The notes under the pieces: model-generated | What the model saw: the letters and a program-made list of their open reading frames with translations, nothing else | Told to the model about the DNA's origin: nothing | Databases searched by the model: none | Program-made: the position numbers and the translations under genes | Shown here: piece by piece, positions 24,130 through 32,700 of the stretch | Layout: each line of letters begins with the position of its first letter | How positions within the stretch are numbered: the stretch's first letter is position 1 | Origin: a virus | Direction: 5' to 3' (one strand) | Virus record (IMG/VR): IMGVR_UViG_3300023202_000336 | Location: 1-64,000 of that record | DNA length: 64,000 bases

Positions 24130-24758
24130 TGGCCTACTCTCCCGCCGCACAGGTTCGGAACAATCTCGACGCAACAACCGATCCGACTATCAATGACGAC
24201 AGCACGCTCAATTACGATGAGAACAGCGTTTGGTTGAACGTCTCGACTGACAAGGTCTTTTATTGCGCTGATCCGACCGCTGGGGCCGCGGTATGGCTCT
24301 CTTTGAGCGAGACACCTTCGGGCCCGGTGAGTTCTGCTATGCTCACGAAGAGCACGAAGCAGACTGGAATTAACGGAAGCGCGACGCTCACCTGGGATGG
24401 AACCGGATTCGATGTAAACGGTATCGCTGATCTTCCTAACGACGCAATTAAGGCCGATGCGGATGGAATTTGGATAGTCACTTGTAACGTTCGTCTGGAA
24501 AATGTGGGAGGGAACGACTTTTCTCGGCTGATTCCTAGAGTAAACGGTGCGAATCCGACTGACGTTGGAGGCCTTGTATCTTGGAACTTGAGTATTAAGA
24601 ACTTCAGCACCGCTGGCGCTCTTGGGTCAGGTATTTTCCGGCTCGCGACTGATGATTTATTTACCGTAGAGGTTTCTAGCGATGATACGAATTACGATGT
24701 CTTTGATTCAGGTAACGGTTCACATTTAAGTGCTGCCTATTTGGGGGCGGACGCGTGA
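24129..24758 (+). CDS. Short fibre protein, MAYSP N-terminal family 1
   Basis: It starts at a TGATG overlap. The first 60 or so residues, MAYSPAAQVRNNLDATTDPT ... YDENSVWLNVSTDKVFYCAD, are nearly the same as in the protein at 25156. The C-terminal part is a C1q-like beta sandwich (GIWIVTCNVRLENVGGND). The shared N-terminus is probably the attachment module, with exchangeable binding domains behind it. Confidence 0.65.
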   Translation: MAYSPAAQVRNNLDATTDPTINDDSTLNYDENSVWLNVSTDKVFYCADPTAGAAVWLSLSETPSGPVSSAMLTKSTKQTGINGSATLTWDGTGFDVNGIADLPNDAIKADADGIWIVTCNVRLENVGGNDFSRLIPRVNGANPTDVGGLVSWNLSIKNFSTAGALGSGIFRLATDDLFTVEVSSDDTNYDVFDSGNGSHLSAAYLGADA

Positions 24759-25156
24759 GTATAGATTTTGCAAAGCCGGATAACGCGGTCGAAGTCGTGT
24801 TCGATAATCTTCACATCGGCACTACTTTTTGGGATAAGTCCGATAACGCCTGGACTAAAATATCTTCGGGTGAGGCTCGAACGGTAAAGGAGCCCTATCG
24901 CTCCAAACCGTTCGCGAAGAGAACGAATGTGTGCGTAACGCAGCAGGTCGCGAGCCGTCCGAAACGAATCGATCCACCTCCTCCCGATCCAGACGAGGAA
25001 GCATATAGGGAACTTTGTAAATTTCCCGACCGGGTTATTCTCGAATTGATACGTTCTCAGGCCACGGATCCCGAAGGGCGCAAGAAGGCACAGGAGAAGC
25101 TCAGGAAGATGCTTCCCCTTTTCGAGAAGTACGGGCAGTTCGAGGAAGAAAACTGA
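24755..25156 (+). CDS. Hypothetical protein (133 aa) between the MAYSP paralogues
   Basis: GTGA overlap at both ends. Charged protein with a proline stretch IDPPPPDPDEEAYRELC and a helical, lysine-rich C-terminus (RKKAQEKLRKMLPLFEKYGQ). Its position suggests it may help assemble or attach the neighbouring short fibres. No family recognised. Confidence 0.45.
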   Translation: MSIDFAKPDNAVEVVFDNLHIGTTFWDKSDNAWTKISSGEARTVKEPYRSKPFAKRTNVCVTQQVASRPKRIDPPPPDPDEEAYRELCKFPDRVILELIRSQATDPEGRKKAQEKLRKMLPLFEKYGQFEEEN

Positions 25157-25803
25157 TGGCCTACAGCCCTGATAATCTCGTGAGGAATAATCTTACGGCG
25201 ACAACCGATCCGACCGTTAATAACGACGACGCCGAAAACTATTCCGAAAACAGCGTCTGGCTCAACGTCAACACTAACAAAGCGTTCTTCTGCGCCGATC
25301 CGGCGACCGGTGCAGCTGTCTGGTTGGACCTCAATCCTGCGCTCTTTGATGATTCCGCGGGAAGCGACGTTGCGACGTTTACCACTGGTACTTTTGCTGC
25401 GCAGAAGGCAGTGAAGTTCTATGCCGTGATCGAGGCCGCACTCACGAAGCCTATACGTGGTCCATTCATAAACGGTGATACGACTGCAGCCAACTATCAC
25501 CGAAATCAGTATGGCGCTCAAGATGGCGGCAATCCAGCTGGATTCGAAGATTCTTCGATGTTCGGATACAGTATCAGCGCTGGCGATTTCGTGTTCTTCA
25601 GAGGCACGGTAGTCCACGCTGCGGGGCAAGTGTTCATAGGCATGAGGGCGACTCATCGGGTGAGCGGTACGTCGCTTGATACCGATGTCGTCGATGTTAT
25701 CTGGAACGGTAACGCCGATATCGATGAGCTCTCGTTCGTTGTCGATGATGCGACAAACGGGATCGATAGCCTTTCTGAAATGCAAGTCTGGAAGACATTC
25801 TAG
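25156..25803 (+). CDS. Short fibre protein, MAYSP N-terminal family 2
   Basis: 215 residues. The N-terminus MAYSPDNLVRNNLTATTDPT ... SENSVWLNVNTNKAFFCADP pairs it with the protein at 24129. The rest is a different beta domain (VFFRGTVVHAAGQVFIGMRA). It is the last gene of the fibre module. Confidence 0.65.
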   Translation: MAYSPDNLVRNNLTATTDPTVNNDDAENYSENSVWLNVNTNKAFFCADPATGAAVWLDLNPALFDDSAGSDVATFTTGTFAAQKAVKFYAVIEAALTKPIRGPFINGDTTAANYHRNQYGAQDGGNPAGFEDSSMFGYSISAGDFVFFRGTVVHAAGQVFIGMRATHRVSGTSLDTDVVDVIWNGNADIDELSFVVDDATNGIDSLSEMQVWKTF

Positions 25804-25937
25804 CGCTGTAGCAGAGTCATCTAAGTGAAGGTTTCGTCGACACTTAGGTATCTTGTAGATTCTCGTCTGTATCGTAACTTGTATACATTAGCGGGGATCG
25901 TTCCATAGATTCTTGCGTTACTGAGGGGTTATCGCTA
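25804..25937. other. 134-bp intergenic region with inverted repeat
   Basis: The gap contains CTAAGTG (25821-25827) and CACTTAG (25841-25847) around a 13-base loop, without a T-run. It could be a regulatory stem or a weak terminator between fibre and lysis genes. I see no convincing promoter boxes, though AT-rich TATACATTA occurs near 25885. Confidence 0.4.
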
Positions 25938-26972
25938 GTGTCGGATATAGAGCGTCTTATACTCCTTCTCAAGGACGCATCTCCATGGGTAGTTCTCTCG
26001 GGCGCGGTACTGCTCGGCTGGGTTTATTTTCTGCGGCACCGTCGCCTCATGAAGCAAACCGGAGTCGAGCAGCGTGTCGAAGGGAAGCTCGAGGAGAGTA
26101 ACGGTATGCTGAGCAAATTTGTCGCTCGGTACGATGAGGATCGGAAGCGTGATCAGAGGGTCGGCGAGCAGGAAGTCGGCCTCTTACAGAAGCTACACGA
26201 CGAGTTTGTTCATATTTCGGCGGTACTTTCAGGATCACTTTCACCCGAGAACGCGAAACACGCGATTCGTAATCAATGGACTTGGTGTCGTACCTCGACA
26301 GTTCGGATTATAAGACAGTCGATTATCAGCAACAATATCCACGATGACGAAGATCGGATTGCTTATCGCGTACATAAAGCGTGGAAGCACGCGGCCGATG
26401 AGAGTAAGGAATCGCTCGATAAATACAGTGGGCTCGACTATCCGTATGAGAACCTCTACGCACACCTGCCCTCTATCTGGATGGATGTCTGGGATTTGGC
26501 AGTACCACTCTATTACCGAAAACTTGGTGTCTTCCGAACGCTCAATGAGGCACTCGATGATCTCGGTCTTGGGGTCACGTCGCTTTTCGATTCGGCGCTC
26601 GAGACGCATTTCGATATCTGGGAGGACGTAAACAGCGGGCTTATCTACCGCGACGAAGAGGTGAAGAACCGTCTCAAGTTGCATCTTGAGATGCTGAAAG
26701 AACAGCGCGATCGTAATTCGTCAGAACTCGTAAAGGCGATGGCAAGGAGGCTGCGGGAGGAATCGTCGCGGCCGATTACGACAAGTCGTCTTTATCGGAA
26801 TCAGCAGTCGAAGAATATGAGTGACTCGATGCGGAAGAATATGTCCGATGCGATGCGGGCGCTTGAGATCAAGGAGACTGATAGCAGCGACTCGCTCCCT
26901 CCGCCGCATTCGATCTCAGACGACCCCCCGAGCGACCCCTATGTCCCCGATGACGCCCCCGACGAACACTAA
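25938..26972 (+). CDS. Membrane-anchored protein (344 aa)
   Basis: One transmembrane segment (WVVLSGAVLLGWVYFL, residues about 17-32) is followed by HRRLMK, then a long cytosolic-type helical domain and a disordered acidic tail (PPHSISDDPPSDPYVPDDAP). A near-duplicate motif KNMSDSMRKNMSDAMRALEI lies near residue 290. Located directly before the holin-like gene, it may belong to the lysis cassette or be a membrane effector. There is no enzymatic motif. Confidence 0.55.
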   Translation: MSDIERLILLLKDASPWVVLSGAVLLGWVYFLRHRRLMKQTGVEQRVEGKLEESNGMLSKFVARYDEDRKRDQRVGEQEVGLLQKLHDEFVHISAVLSGSLSPENAKHAIRNQWTWCRTSTVRIIRQSIISNNIHDDEDRIAYRVHKAWKHAADESKESLDKYSGLDYPYENLYAHLPSIWMDVWDLAVPLYYRKLGVFRTLNEALDDLGLGVTSLFDSALETHFDIWEDVNSGLIYRDEEVKNRLKLHLEMLKEQRDRNSSELVKAMARRLREESSRPITTSRLYRNQQSKNMSDSMRKNMSDAMRALEIKETDSSDSLPPPHSISDDPPSDPYVPDDAPDEH

Positions 26973-26979
26973 TACATCG

Positions 26980-26995
26980 CTTGCAATTTTGCAAG
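26980..26995. promoter_or_regulatory. Inverted repeat CTTGCAA-TT-TTGCAAG
   Basis: A 7-bp perfect inverted repeat lies in the gap before the holin-like gene, followed by a pair of related CTTAAG(G)ATCT blocks. The sequence CTTGCAAAATTG recurs at 34981. It may be an operator. Confidence 0.4.
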
Positions 26996-27043
26996 AGTCT
27001 CTTAAGATCTCGGAAACCCCCTTAAGGATCTAAAGGAACTACC

Positions 27044-27676
27044 ATGCGATACGTTACCACCCTCCTTACCACTCTTTTCATTCTGGCGATTACCGCGACT
27101 GGGCTGTTCGCTGGAGAAGCTGCTGCTGAGGCTGTCGAGTCAACTACTGCGGACGAAGGTAGCCTTTGGCTGAAGGTTCTCGGGACGGTTATCACCGCCG
27201 TATTCGCTATCCTGTCCGGCTTTCTCGCGAAGCGATTCAATGCTGACGTCGAGCAGCGAAAGATCGACGCGACCAAGTCGCTTATGGAGCAGAAGAATTT
27301 CATCATCGATAATCGGATCATTCCGTTCGCGATCAGTACGATCGAGCACTGGCAGATTACGCAGCTTCCGAAGATCGTTGCTGATCTCAGCGACGGAGGC
27401 GATTTCAAGTGGAAGGATCACTTCGAAAATCTGAAGTCGTACGTGAAGAAGCGTATCATCAAGAAGTTCGCGAAGGAGAACATCGATATTCTCGAGGAGC
27501 TCGGTGAGGAAGAGCTCGATAACCTGATAGATCGTCTCATAATGAAGCTGATCACGTATCTCCCGCCGAGCGTCAAGCAGTTCCTCCCGAAGCAGATCGT
27601 CGATAAGCTGACCGACTTCGGTACCGCCTTCGCGGTCGAGAAGGGGAAGGAGCTGCTCGGTGTCGACGGGCAATAA
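27044..27676 (+). CDS. Secreted/membrane protein, holin candidate
   Basis: The N-terminus MRYVTTLLTTLFILAITATG followed by LFAGEAAA looks like a signal peptide or signal anchor. A second hydrophobic segment follows at residues about 42-62 (WLKVLGTVITAVFAILSGFL), then AKRFNADVEQRKIDATK and a long amphipathic helical domain. Two membrane segments just ahead of spanin-like genes fit a holin of the larger type. No endolysin gene is adjacent, so its lytic role is inferred. Ribosome site AAAGGA. Confidence 0.5.
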   Translation: MRYVTTLLTTLFILAITATGLFAGEAAAEAVESTTADEGSLWLKVLGTVITAVFAILSGFLAKRFNADVEQRKIDATKSLMEQKNFIIDNRIIPFAISTIEHWQITQLPKIVADLSDGGDFKWKDHFENLKSYVKKRIIKKFAKENIDILEELGEEELDNLIDRLIMKLITYLPPSVKQFLPKQIVDKLTDFGTAFAVEKGKELLGVDGQ

Positions 27677-27890
27677 GCAGCCGCAGGTGGTGACACCGAA
27701 GTATCGCTGGACCATAGAGATTACACGAGAGGCCGACGGGGAATCCCGTGGAAGCGCAAACGCTCTCATCGGTCGCGATCTGATCAGGTCGCCGTTGATG
27801 CGGTCTCACGATGGCGAGGCGGTTTTCCAGTCCCTGAAGGACTGGATAGAATGCTACGAGGAGCAGCCTGATGTGGTCAAGCATAGTTAA
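27660..27890 (+). CDS. Hypothetical protein (76 aa) in lysis cassette
   Basis: GTG start overlapping the end of the holin candidate by 17 bases, with an AAGGGGAAGGAG ribosome site in the upstream gene. Small soluble protein with YRWTIEITREADGESRGSAN and AVFQSLKDWIECYEEQPDVV. Function unknown. Confidence 0.5.
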   Translation: MSTGNKQPQVVTPKYRWTIEITREADGESRGSANALIGRDLIRSPLMRSHDGEAVFQSLKDWIECYEEQPDVVKHS

Positions 27891-28101
27891 AGGCGTTGTC
27901 GAAGCCCTCGGCAGCCTCCTGCTCGGTTGGATCAAGGAAGAGCAGGCGAAGTCCCACGAGTGGGCCGCAAAGGCTCGGAAGCATCAAATCGAATCGATGA
28001 AGAAGGCTCGTGAACTGGCGAGGAAGACCTCTGATCGGATCCTCGAGGCGCGGAAGAAGAAGCTCTCGGTAAGCTCCTGGAACGAAGGGGCGACTCGATG
28101 A
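27871..28101 (+). CDS. Inner-membrane spanin-like protein (Rz-like)
   Basis: 76 residues. A hydrophobic or amphipathic N-terminus (SIVKGVVEALGSLLLGWI) is followed by a continuous charged helix (EWAAKARKHQIESMKKAREL). This anchor plus coiled-coil layout is that of an i-spanin. It overlaps the lipoprotein gene downstream by four bases (ATGA), as Rz/Rz1 pairs often do. Sequence similarity alone would not prove it. Confidence 0.5.
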   Translation: MWSSIVKGVVEALGSLLLGWIKEEQAKSHEWAAKARKHQIESMKKARELARKTSDRILEARKKKLSVSSWNEGATR

Positions 28102-28367
28102 ACGCAGTGAAGATCGCGTTGGTCTGCGCTTTTGCGTTTCAGCTTTCCGGGTGTTTTACGCGCTACGTTTCCGCGCCGGAGATGTGGCCAGTTCCCCCGA
28201 AAATCGAGCGTCCAGCCATCCCTGGAGGCGCTGAGGACCTCAGCGAGCGTGAGCAGATTCTCATGCGGTATGCGTTGGAGCTGGAGGCGGCCTATAACAG
28301 TGTTCGCGAGAACACAATCCAGCACAACGTCGATGCTGGACTAATGGAGCCAGAAGAGGTAGAATAG
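28098..28367 (+). CDS. Outer-membrane spanin-like lipoprotein (Rz1-like)
   Basis: The signal sequence MNAVKIALVCAFAFQLSGC ends in lipobox LSGC with Cys19 as lipidation site. The mature part is proline-rich (EMWPVPPKIERPAIPGG), then helical. Size, lipobox and the preceding i-spanin candidate fit an o-spanin that bridges to the outer membrane in Gram-negative hosts. A GTGTTCGCGAGAACAC site lies inside its 3' end. Confidence 0.6.
   Translation: MNAVKIALVCAFAFQLSGCFTRYVSAPEMWPVPPKIERPAIPGGAEDLSEREQILMRYALELEAAYNSVRENTIQHNVDAGLMEPEEVE
28300..28315. promoter_or_regulatory. GTGTTCGCGAGAACAC palindrome (family core), intragenic
   Basis: This is the most symmetric member of the site family (6-bp arms around GCGA). 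It lies inside the coding region of the spanin-like lipoprotein, about 190 bases before the next operon. Being in a gene, it may be coincidental or control the following transcript. Confidence 0.45.
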
Positions 28368-28417
28368 ATCCGCTAGCTTGGTAGCTGAAGCTGGCTCTCC
28401 AGGGGGAATGGAGAGGT
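28368..28417 (+). other. Possible structured leader to the terminator
   Basis: The 50 bases before the terminator can form two further small stems: AGCTT / AAGCT around 28375-28392 and CTCTCC / GGAGAG around 28395-28416. With the terminator they would make a compact three-hairpin RNA. It could be a small RNA or simply the transcript end. Confidence 0.3.
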
Positions 28418-28452
28418 AACTAGGCCCGGCCGACTGGTCGGGCCTAGTTTTT
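28418..28452 (+). terminator. Strong rho-independent terminator
   Basis: The stem AACTAGGCCCG / CGGGCCTAGTT is extended by GCC/GGT inside and has a GACT loop, followed by TTT. It ends the fibre-lysis transcription region. The next gene starts at 28492 behind AAAAAGGAG. Confidence 0.9.
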
Positions 28453-28491
28453 GAGCCTTTCGAATGTAATATCCCCTAAAAAGGAGCAGCC

Positions 28492-28956
28492 ATGCCGCTG
28501 AAGGGCGATTCCAAAAAGGTTATAGAATCAATGAAGGACACCTACGATTCTGAGCAGAAAGCTGAAGAAGTGTTCTACGCGACGGCGAATAAGGAGGATC
28601 GCGACCCTGAGACCTGGAAGAAAGAGGGCTCGACAGTGCTTAAGTCAGTTCTTCGCAAGAGAGCACAGCTCTCTCCTACTCAGTGGGGTATTTCTGGAGG
28701 CGTTGGTGGCGGTCTTGTAGGTGCTGGCATTGGTACTGCGATCGGAGCTCCTGCGAGTTTACTCTACTACATTATTCAGAAGGCCCGTGGCAGAGACCCC
28801 GAGTTTATTGATACGATTGCGAAGGGTACTGGGGTTGGAGCACTTACTGGTGGTGGTCTGGGCGCTGGTCTGGGTGCTTATAGGGGTGCTACGAGAGCGA
28901 ATGAGTTTAATCGACAGTATTCTCATGCATTGAGTAAGTCCCTTGGCCATGCGTAG
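28492..28956 (+). CDS. Virion protein with glycine-rich membrane segments (154 aa)
   Basis: The N-terminal half (SKKVIESMKDTYDSEQKAEE, YATANKEDRDPETWKKEGS) is soluble. From residue 68 there are two glycine-rich hydrophobic stretches (GGVGGGLVGAGIGTAIGAPA and GVGALTGGGLGAGLGAY). Several proteins of this cluster have similar Gly/Ala-rich segments, which suggests ejected virion proteins that interact with membrane. First gene after the terminator. Confidence 0.55.
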   Translation: MPLKGDSKKVIESMKDTYDSEQKAEEVFYATANKEDRDPETWKKEGSTVLKSVLRKRAQLSPTQWGISGGVGGGLVGAGIGTAIGAPASLLYYIIQKARGRDPEFIDTIAKGTGVGALTGGGLGAGLGAYRGATRANEFNRQYSHALSKSLGHA

Positions 28957-29731
28957 AAGCGCTCCGCCGCGTCCTAAAGCGCAGCTTAAAAATCTCCTCA
29001 TTAAGAACGCAGCCTTTGCGAGGGGCCTGAGAAGAGCGGCAGTTGATATCGGCTCTCCGCTTCTGGGCGCAGGGACTCTTGCTGGTGGTGGTTACGCTAC
29101 TGGCGTTGAGAGTCCTCTGGATCTCGGTGCGCTCGCACTTCTCGGTGCGGCAGGCGGGACGAGAGGTGCTCGGCACACGTATATGGGCGGCACTCCTGGA
29201 GAGGCGCTTCGGCAGGCTCGAAAAGGTAGCTTCGATACCCCGCTCTGGAGAAAAGGGTTCGAGTACACCGATCCGAGTTCCGGCGTAACACGTAGGCTTA
29301 GCCGCGAGACTCCTGTCGAGGATATCGAAGCTGCTCTGAAGCCGCTTGCCTCTCGTCAGAGTGCGCGGGCGGTAACGCTTGGTGCGGGTGGGAAAGCCGG
29401 TATCGGCGCACTTTTCCCTGCGGGACGCGCGATTACTCGGACCTCTGAATTTATCGAAGAAGCTGGGGACGATATCGAAGAGATAACTCGGAAGTACCAG
29501 GAGGAGGGGGTGCCTCTTCGCCTCACGACCGGTGAGGGAGGGGAAAGTCTGGCCGAGGGAATGAAAAAGAGCCTGGAAAAAGGGCTGGAGAAAGGCTTCA
29601 CGGTGAAGCACGAGCTTCCGGGCATTCCCGAAGGCGTGAAACGATATGCGCCGTGGGTACTCGGAGGGGCAGGTGTACTTGGAGCGGCTGGGCTGTTGTA
29701 CTGGTTGCTACGAGATAAAGATAAAGACTGA
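28949..29731 (+). CDS. Virion membrane-segment protein (260 aa)
   Basis: ATG 28949 (a TTG at 28943 is also in frame) overlaps the preceding gene. A basic N-terminus, a Gly/Ala-rich hydrophobic part (PLLGAGTLAGGGYATGVESP, GALALLGAAGGTRG) and a C-terminal transmembrane helix (VLGGAGVLGAAGLLYWLL) before RDKDKD are seen. The same C-terminal layout occurs in the proteins at 38733 and 60636. Probably a virion component. Confidence 0.55.
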   Translation: MRRSAPPRPKAQLKNLLIKNAAFARGLRRAAVDIGSPLLGAGTLAGGGYATGVESPLDLGALALLGAAGGTRGARHTYMGGTPGEALRQARKGSFDTPLWRKGFEYTDPSSGVTRRLSRETPVEDIEAALKPLASRQSARAVTLGAGGKAGIGALFPAGRAITRTSEFIEEAGDDIEEITRKYQEEGVPLRLTTGEGGESLAEGMKKSLEKGLEKGFTVKHELPGIPEGVKRYAPWVLGGAGVLGAAGLLYWLLRDKDKD

Positions 29732-29745
29732 TTACGGGGTGAGGC

Positions 29746-32700
29746 GTGGGCGAGTACGCTCCGGGTATACCTTCTCGTGGAGAATTCGGCGACCCCGCGC
29801 GCCTTCGACCCGGTCTTGCCGAGTGGGTCGTGCAGCAGCATCTCGCCGAGCGAGCCGGCCCGCACTACGATGTGCGGCTCGGAACGCCTGAGACGGGACT
29901 TTTATCGTGGGCGGCGAGGAAAGGACTTCCCGAGCCAGGGAAGCGTCACCTCGCTGTTCAGCAGCCGGTACATACGCTTCCGTATGCTGAGTTCGAAGGA
30001 CGTATTCCGAGCGGGTACGGGGCTGGCGAAGTCAAGAAGGCCGATCGTGGCGAGGTACTCATTCTCGACGCGAAGCCCGATAAGGTGAGCTTCGCAGTTG
30101 CTCATAAGAAGTTTCCGGAATATTTCACGCTGGTGAAACCGAAGGGGTTCGGTGGCGATCGTGACTGGCTTCTGATCAATACGACACCGACGAAGATCGT
30201 CGAGAACAAGAAGATCAGATACACGAAAGTGCCGGCTGAAGAAGTCGAGAAGATGTTCGATGAGCGCTATCTCGCTTCTGAGAAGATCGATGGCGCTTCT
30301 GCACTCGTCCGTTTCTTAGATGACGATATTGATATCATTTCCTACCGTGCATCGAAATCCGGTCGTCCGATCGTTCATACGCACCGCCTCTCTGGTACTC
30401 CGCTGAAGTCGGATGTCCCGAAAGAGTGGAAGAAACGGATACTGAAGGGAGAACTCTACGGTGTCCGGAAATCGACAGGTGAAGCGATCCCACCGCAGGA
30501 ATTGGGAGGGATACTGAATGCGTCGCTTGCTGAAGCGATTCGTAAGATGGGTGAGCAGGATGTGGACCTCAGAGTCGCCCTCTTCGACGTCCTCGGAGAA
30601 GAAGACAAGCCGTACCCCGTTCGGAAAGAACTCCTTGAGGAGGCGCTCAAGATACTTCCGGAGGACAAATTCCACCTCCCTCGAATGGCTGAAAGACCAG
30701 AGGAGATGCGTAAGCTCTGGGAGGAAATCGAAGCAGGCAAAAGCCCCTACACACGAGAGGGACTCGTCTTTCACCCGAGAGAAGGAGGAAAGCCGCTGAA
30801 GGTGAAGCGTACACCGGAGGCGAAGGTTGTCATTCGCGACATCTTTCCCGGGGCGGGACGTCTCGAAGGTACCGGTGCTGGCGGTTTCGAGTACTCGATC
30901 GAAGAGGATGGCCCGGCTGTCGGACGCGTTGGAACCGGTTTCACCGAAGAGATGCGCCGTAAGATGTGGAAGAACCCTGAAGAGTTTGTCGGGCGTGTCG
31001 CTCGGATACGAGCTCAGGATCAGTTCCCGCGTACCGGCGCGTTCCGAGCGCCGGCCTTTATAGCTCTGCATGAGGAGTACGAGAAATTGCCCGAAGAAGA
31101 GGGAGAGGAGAACAAGAAGCAGTTTCCGAAGGTAGCCGGTTTCTGGGCAGACGTCGCTATGGAGGCGCTCAAAGGCGGCCTCAGCGGCGCGTCACTCGGC
31201 GGGTATCTCGGGCACCAGGGGGCCTACGGTTGGCGTGGGTTCGAAGGGGACCCGAGCGCAACTGGTGGAGCTGTGCGGATGGGTCTCGCTGGCGGCGCGG
31301 CAGGCGCGGTTGCTGGTGGTATTTTCAATCGCATCCGCGAGTATTTGCGGGACACTGAGCTTGAGCGAAAGATGCGTGAGTGGGAAGAGCGGATGGAAGG
31401 GAAAAAGAAGAAGAACGAGAAAACTGCCGCGAAAGCTGACGTTGGTCTTTATCGAAACGACGTGAAGTATCCGACAGCGACCGGTGGACGGCCGGTACGT
31501 GCTTCGAATGCGGTGTTGATGGGGCAAATCGGGAAGCCTGAGCGTTATGCTGGTGGCCTTCCTGTTTATAACCAACAGGACGGCGAGCGTACGAAGATTG
31601 CCGAAATCATCGAGAAGGTAAAAGGAAAGATCGCTCAGAATCTTTACCCCGACGCCGGTGAAGACGCGCCTCCGGGCGTACAGCAGGAGATCGATCGTTT
31701 CAGGTCGATGCCCCCAGAGGATCGTGATCGCCCACTTCTTTACTATCTGCTCGGGGAGGGGACGCCTGATTACAAGATGTCGAAGGAGGACGCTGAGTAT
31801 CAGGAAGAGCCGAAAGGCGATCAGAAGTGTGGCAATTGTGAATTCGCGTACAAAAAGGTAGTCCGCAATCAGTTCATCTGTTCGAAGGTCGAGGGCGATA
31901 TTAAGCCGGAGGCATGGTGTAAATTCTGGGCTCCGAACGAGGAGAAGCAGAAGACCGCTGGCGAAGCGCAAAAAGCGCCTTCTGGTGGTAAACAGATTGA
32001 TTGGATCGTTTATGATTACGACGGTAACCTGCTTTGCATCGCATTAGATAATGAGGGCGAGGGTTGGAAGCTGACCGAGTGGGTTAATTTTGAGGGCCTC
32101 TCGCAGAATAAGTTACGAGAGATGCTTGACATGGGGTTTATGACCATGTTGGAGGCAGCGAAAGGGCGCGACAGTTACACCTACATCATAGGTAATCACG
32201 CCTTCGATTGGGCTGACGAGAACAGTTCCTACTTCAAGGAACTGTTAGGCGATAAGTTCGAAGGTAAGAACTCTGTTTCGATTGATATCGATTTGGACGA
32301 GTTCAGATCTCAAGTGGAGAAGCTGGTTGCGCCGAAGGATGTTACTTTCAAGAAGGAGGCCGGTGAGGAGCGCGAACCAGAAGTCGATAATCATTCGTCA
32401 GCGCCACAGCATAAGATGCGACCGAGAGCGGAACTTATCCTTTTCACGAAAGGCGGCGTCTATGCGATTGATAAGGGTGATTACCTCCTCTTTCCTGGTG
32501 GTGGTGTCGACGACGGTGAAGAGCCTCGCGATGCGGCTATTCGGGAGACGATCGAGGAATCGAATCGTCACCCGATCAATGTCGACCAGTCCGGTATCGT
32601 TGAAGCCGTCTGGCCTGAAGACAGTGGAAATGACTTTTGGGACGATTCGAAGTTCGATGGAGAACGGACGTACTTCTTTCTCGGCGTCGATTCCGGAGAA

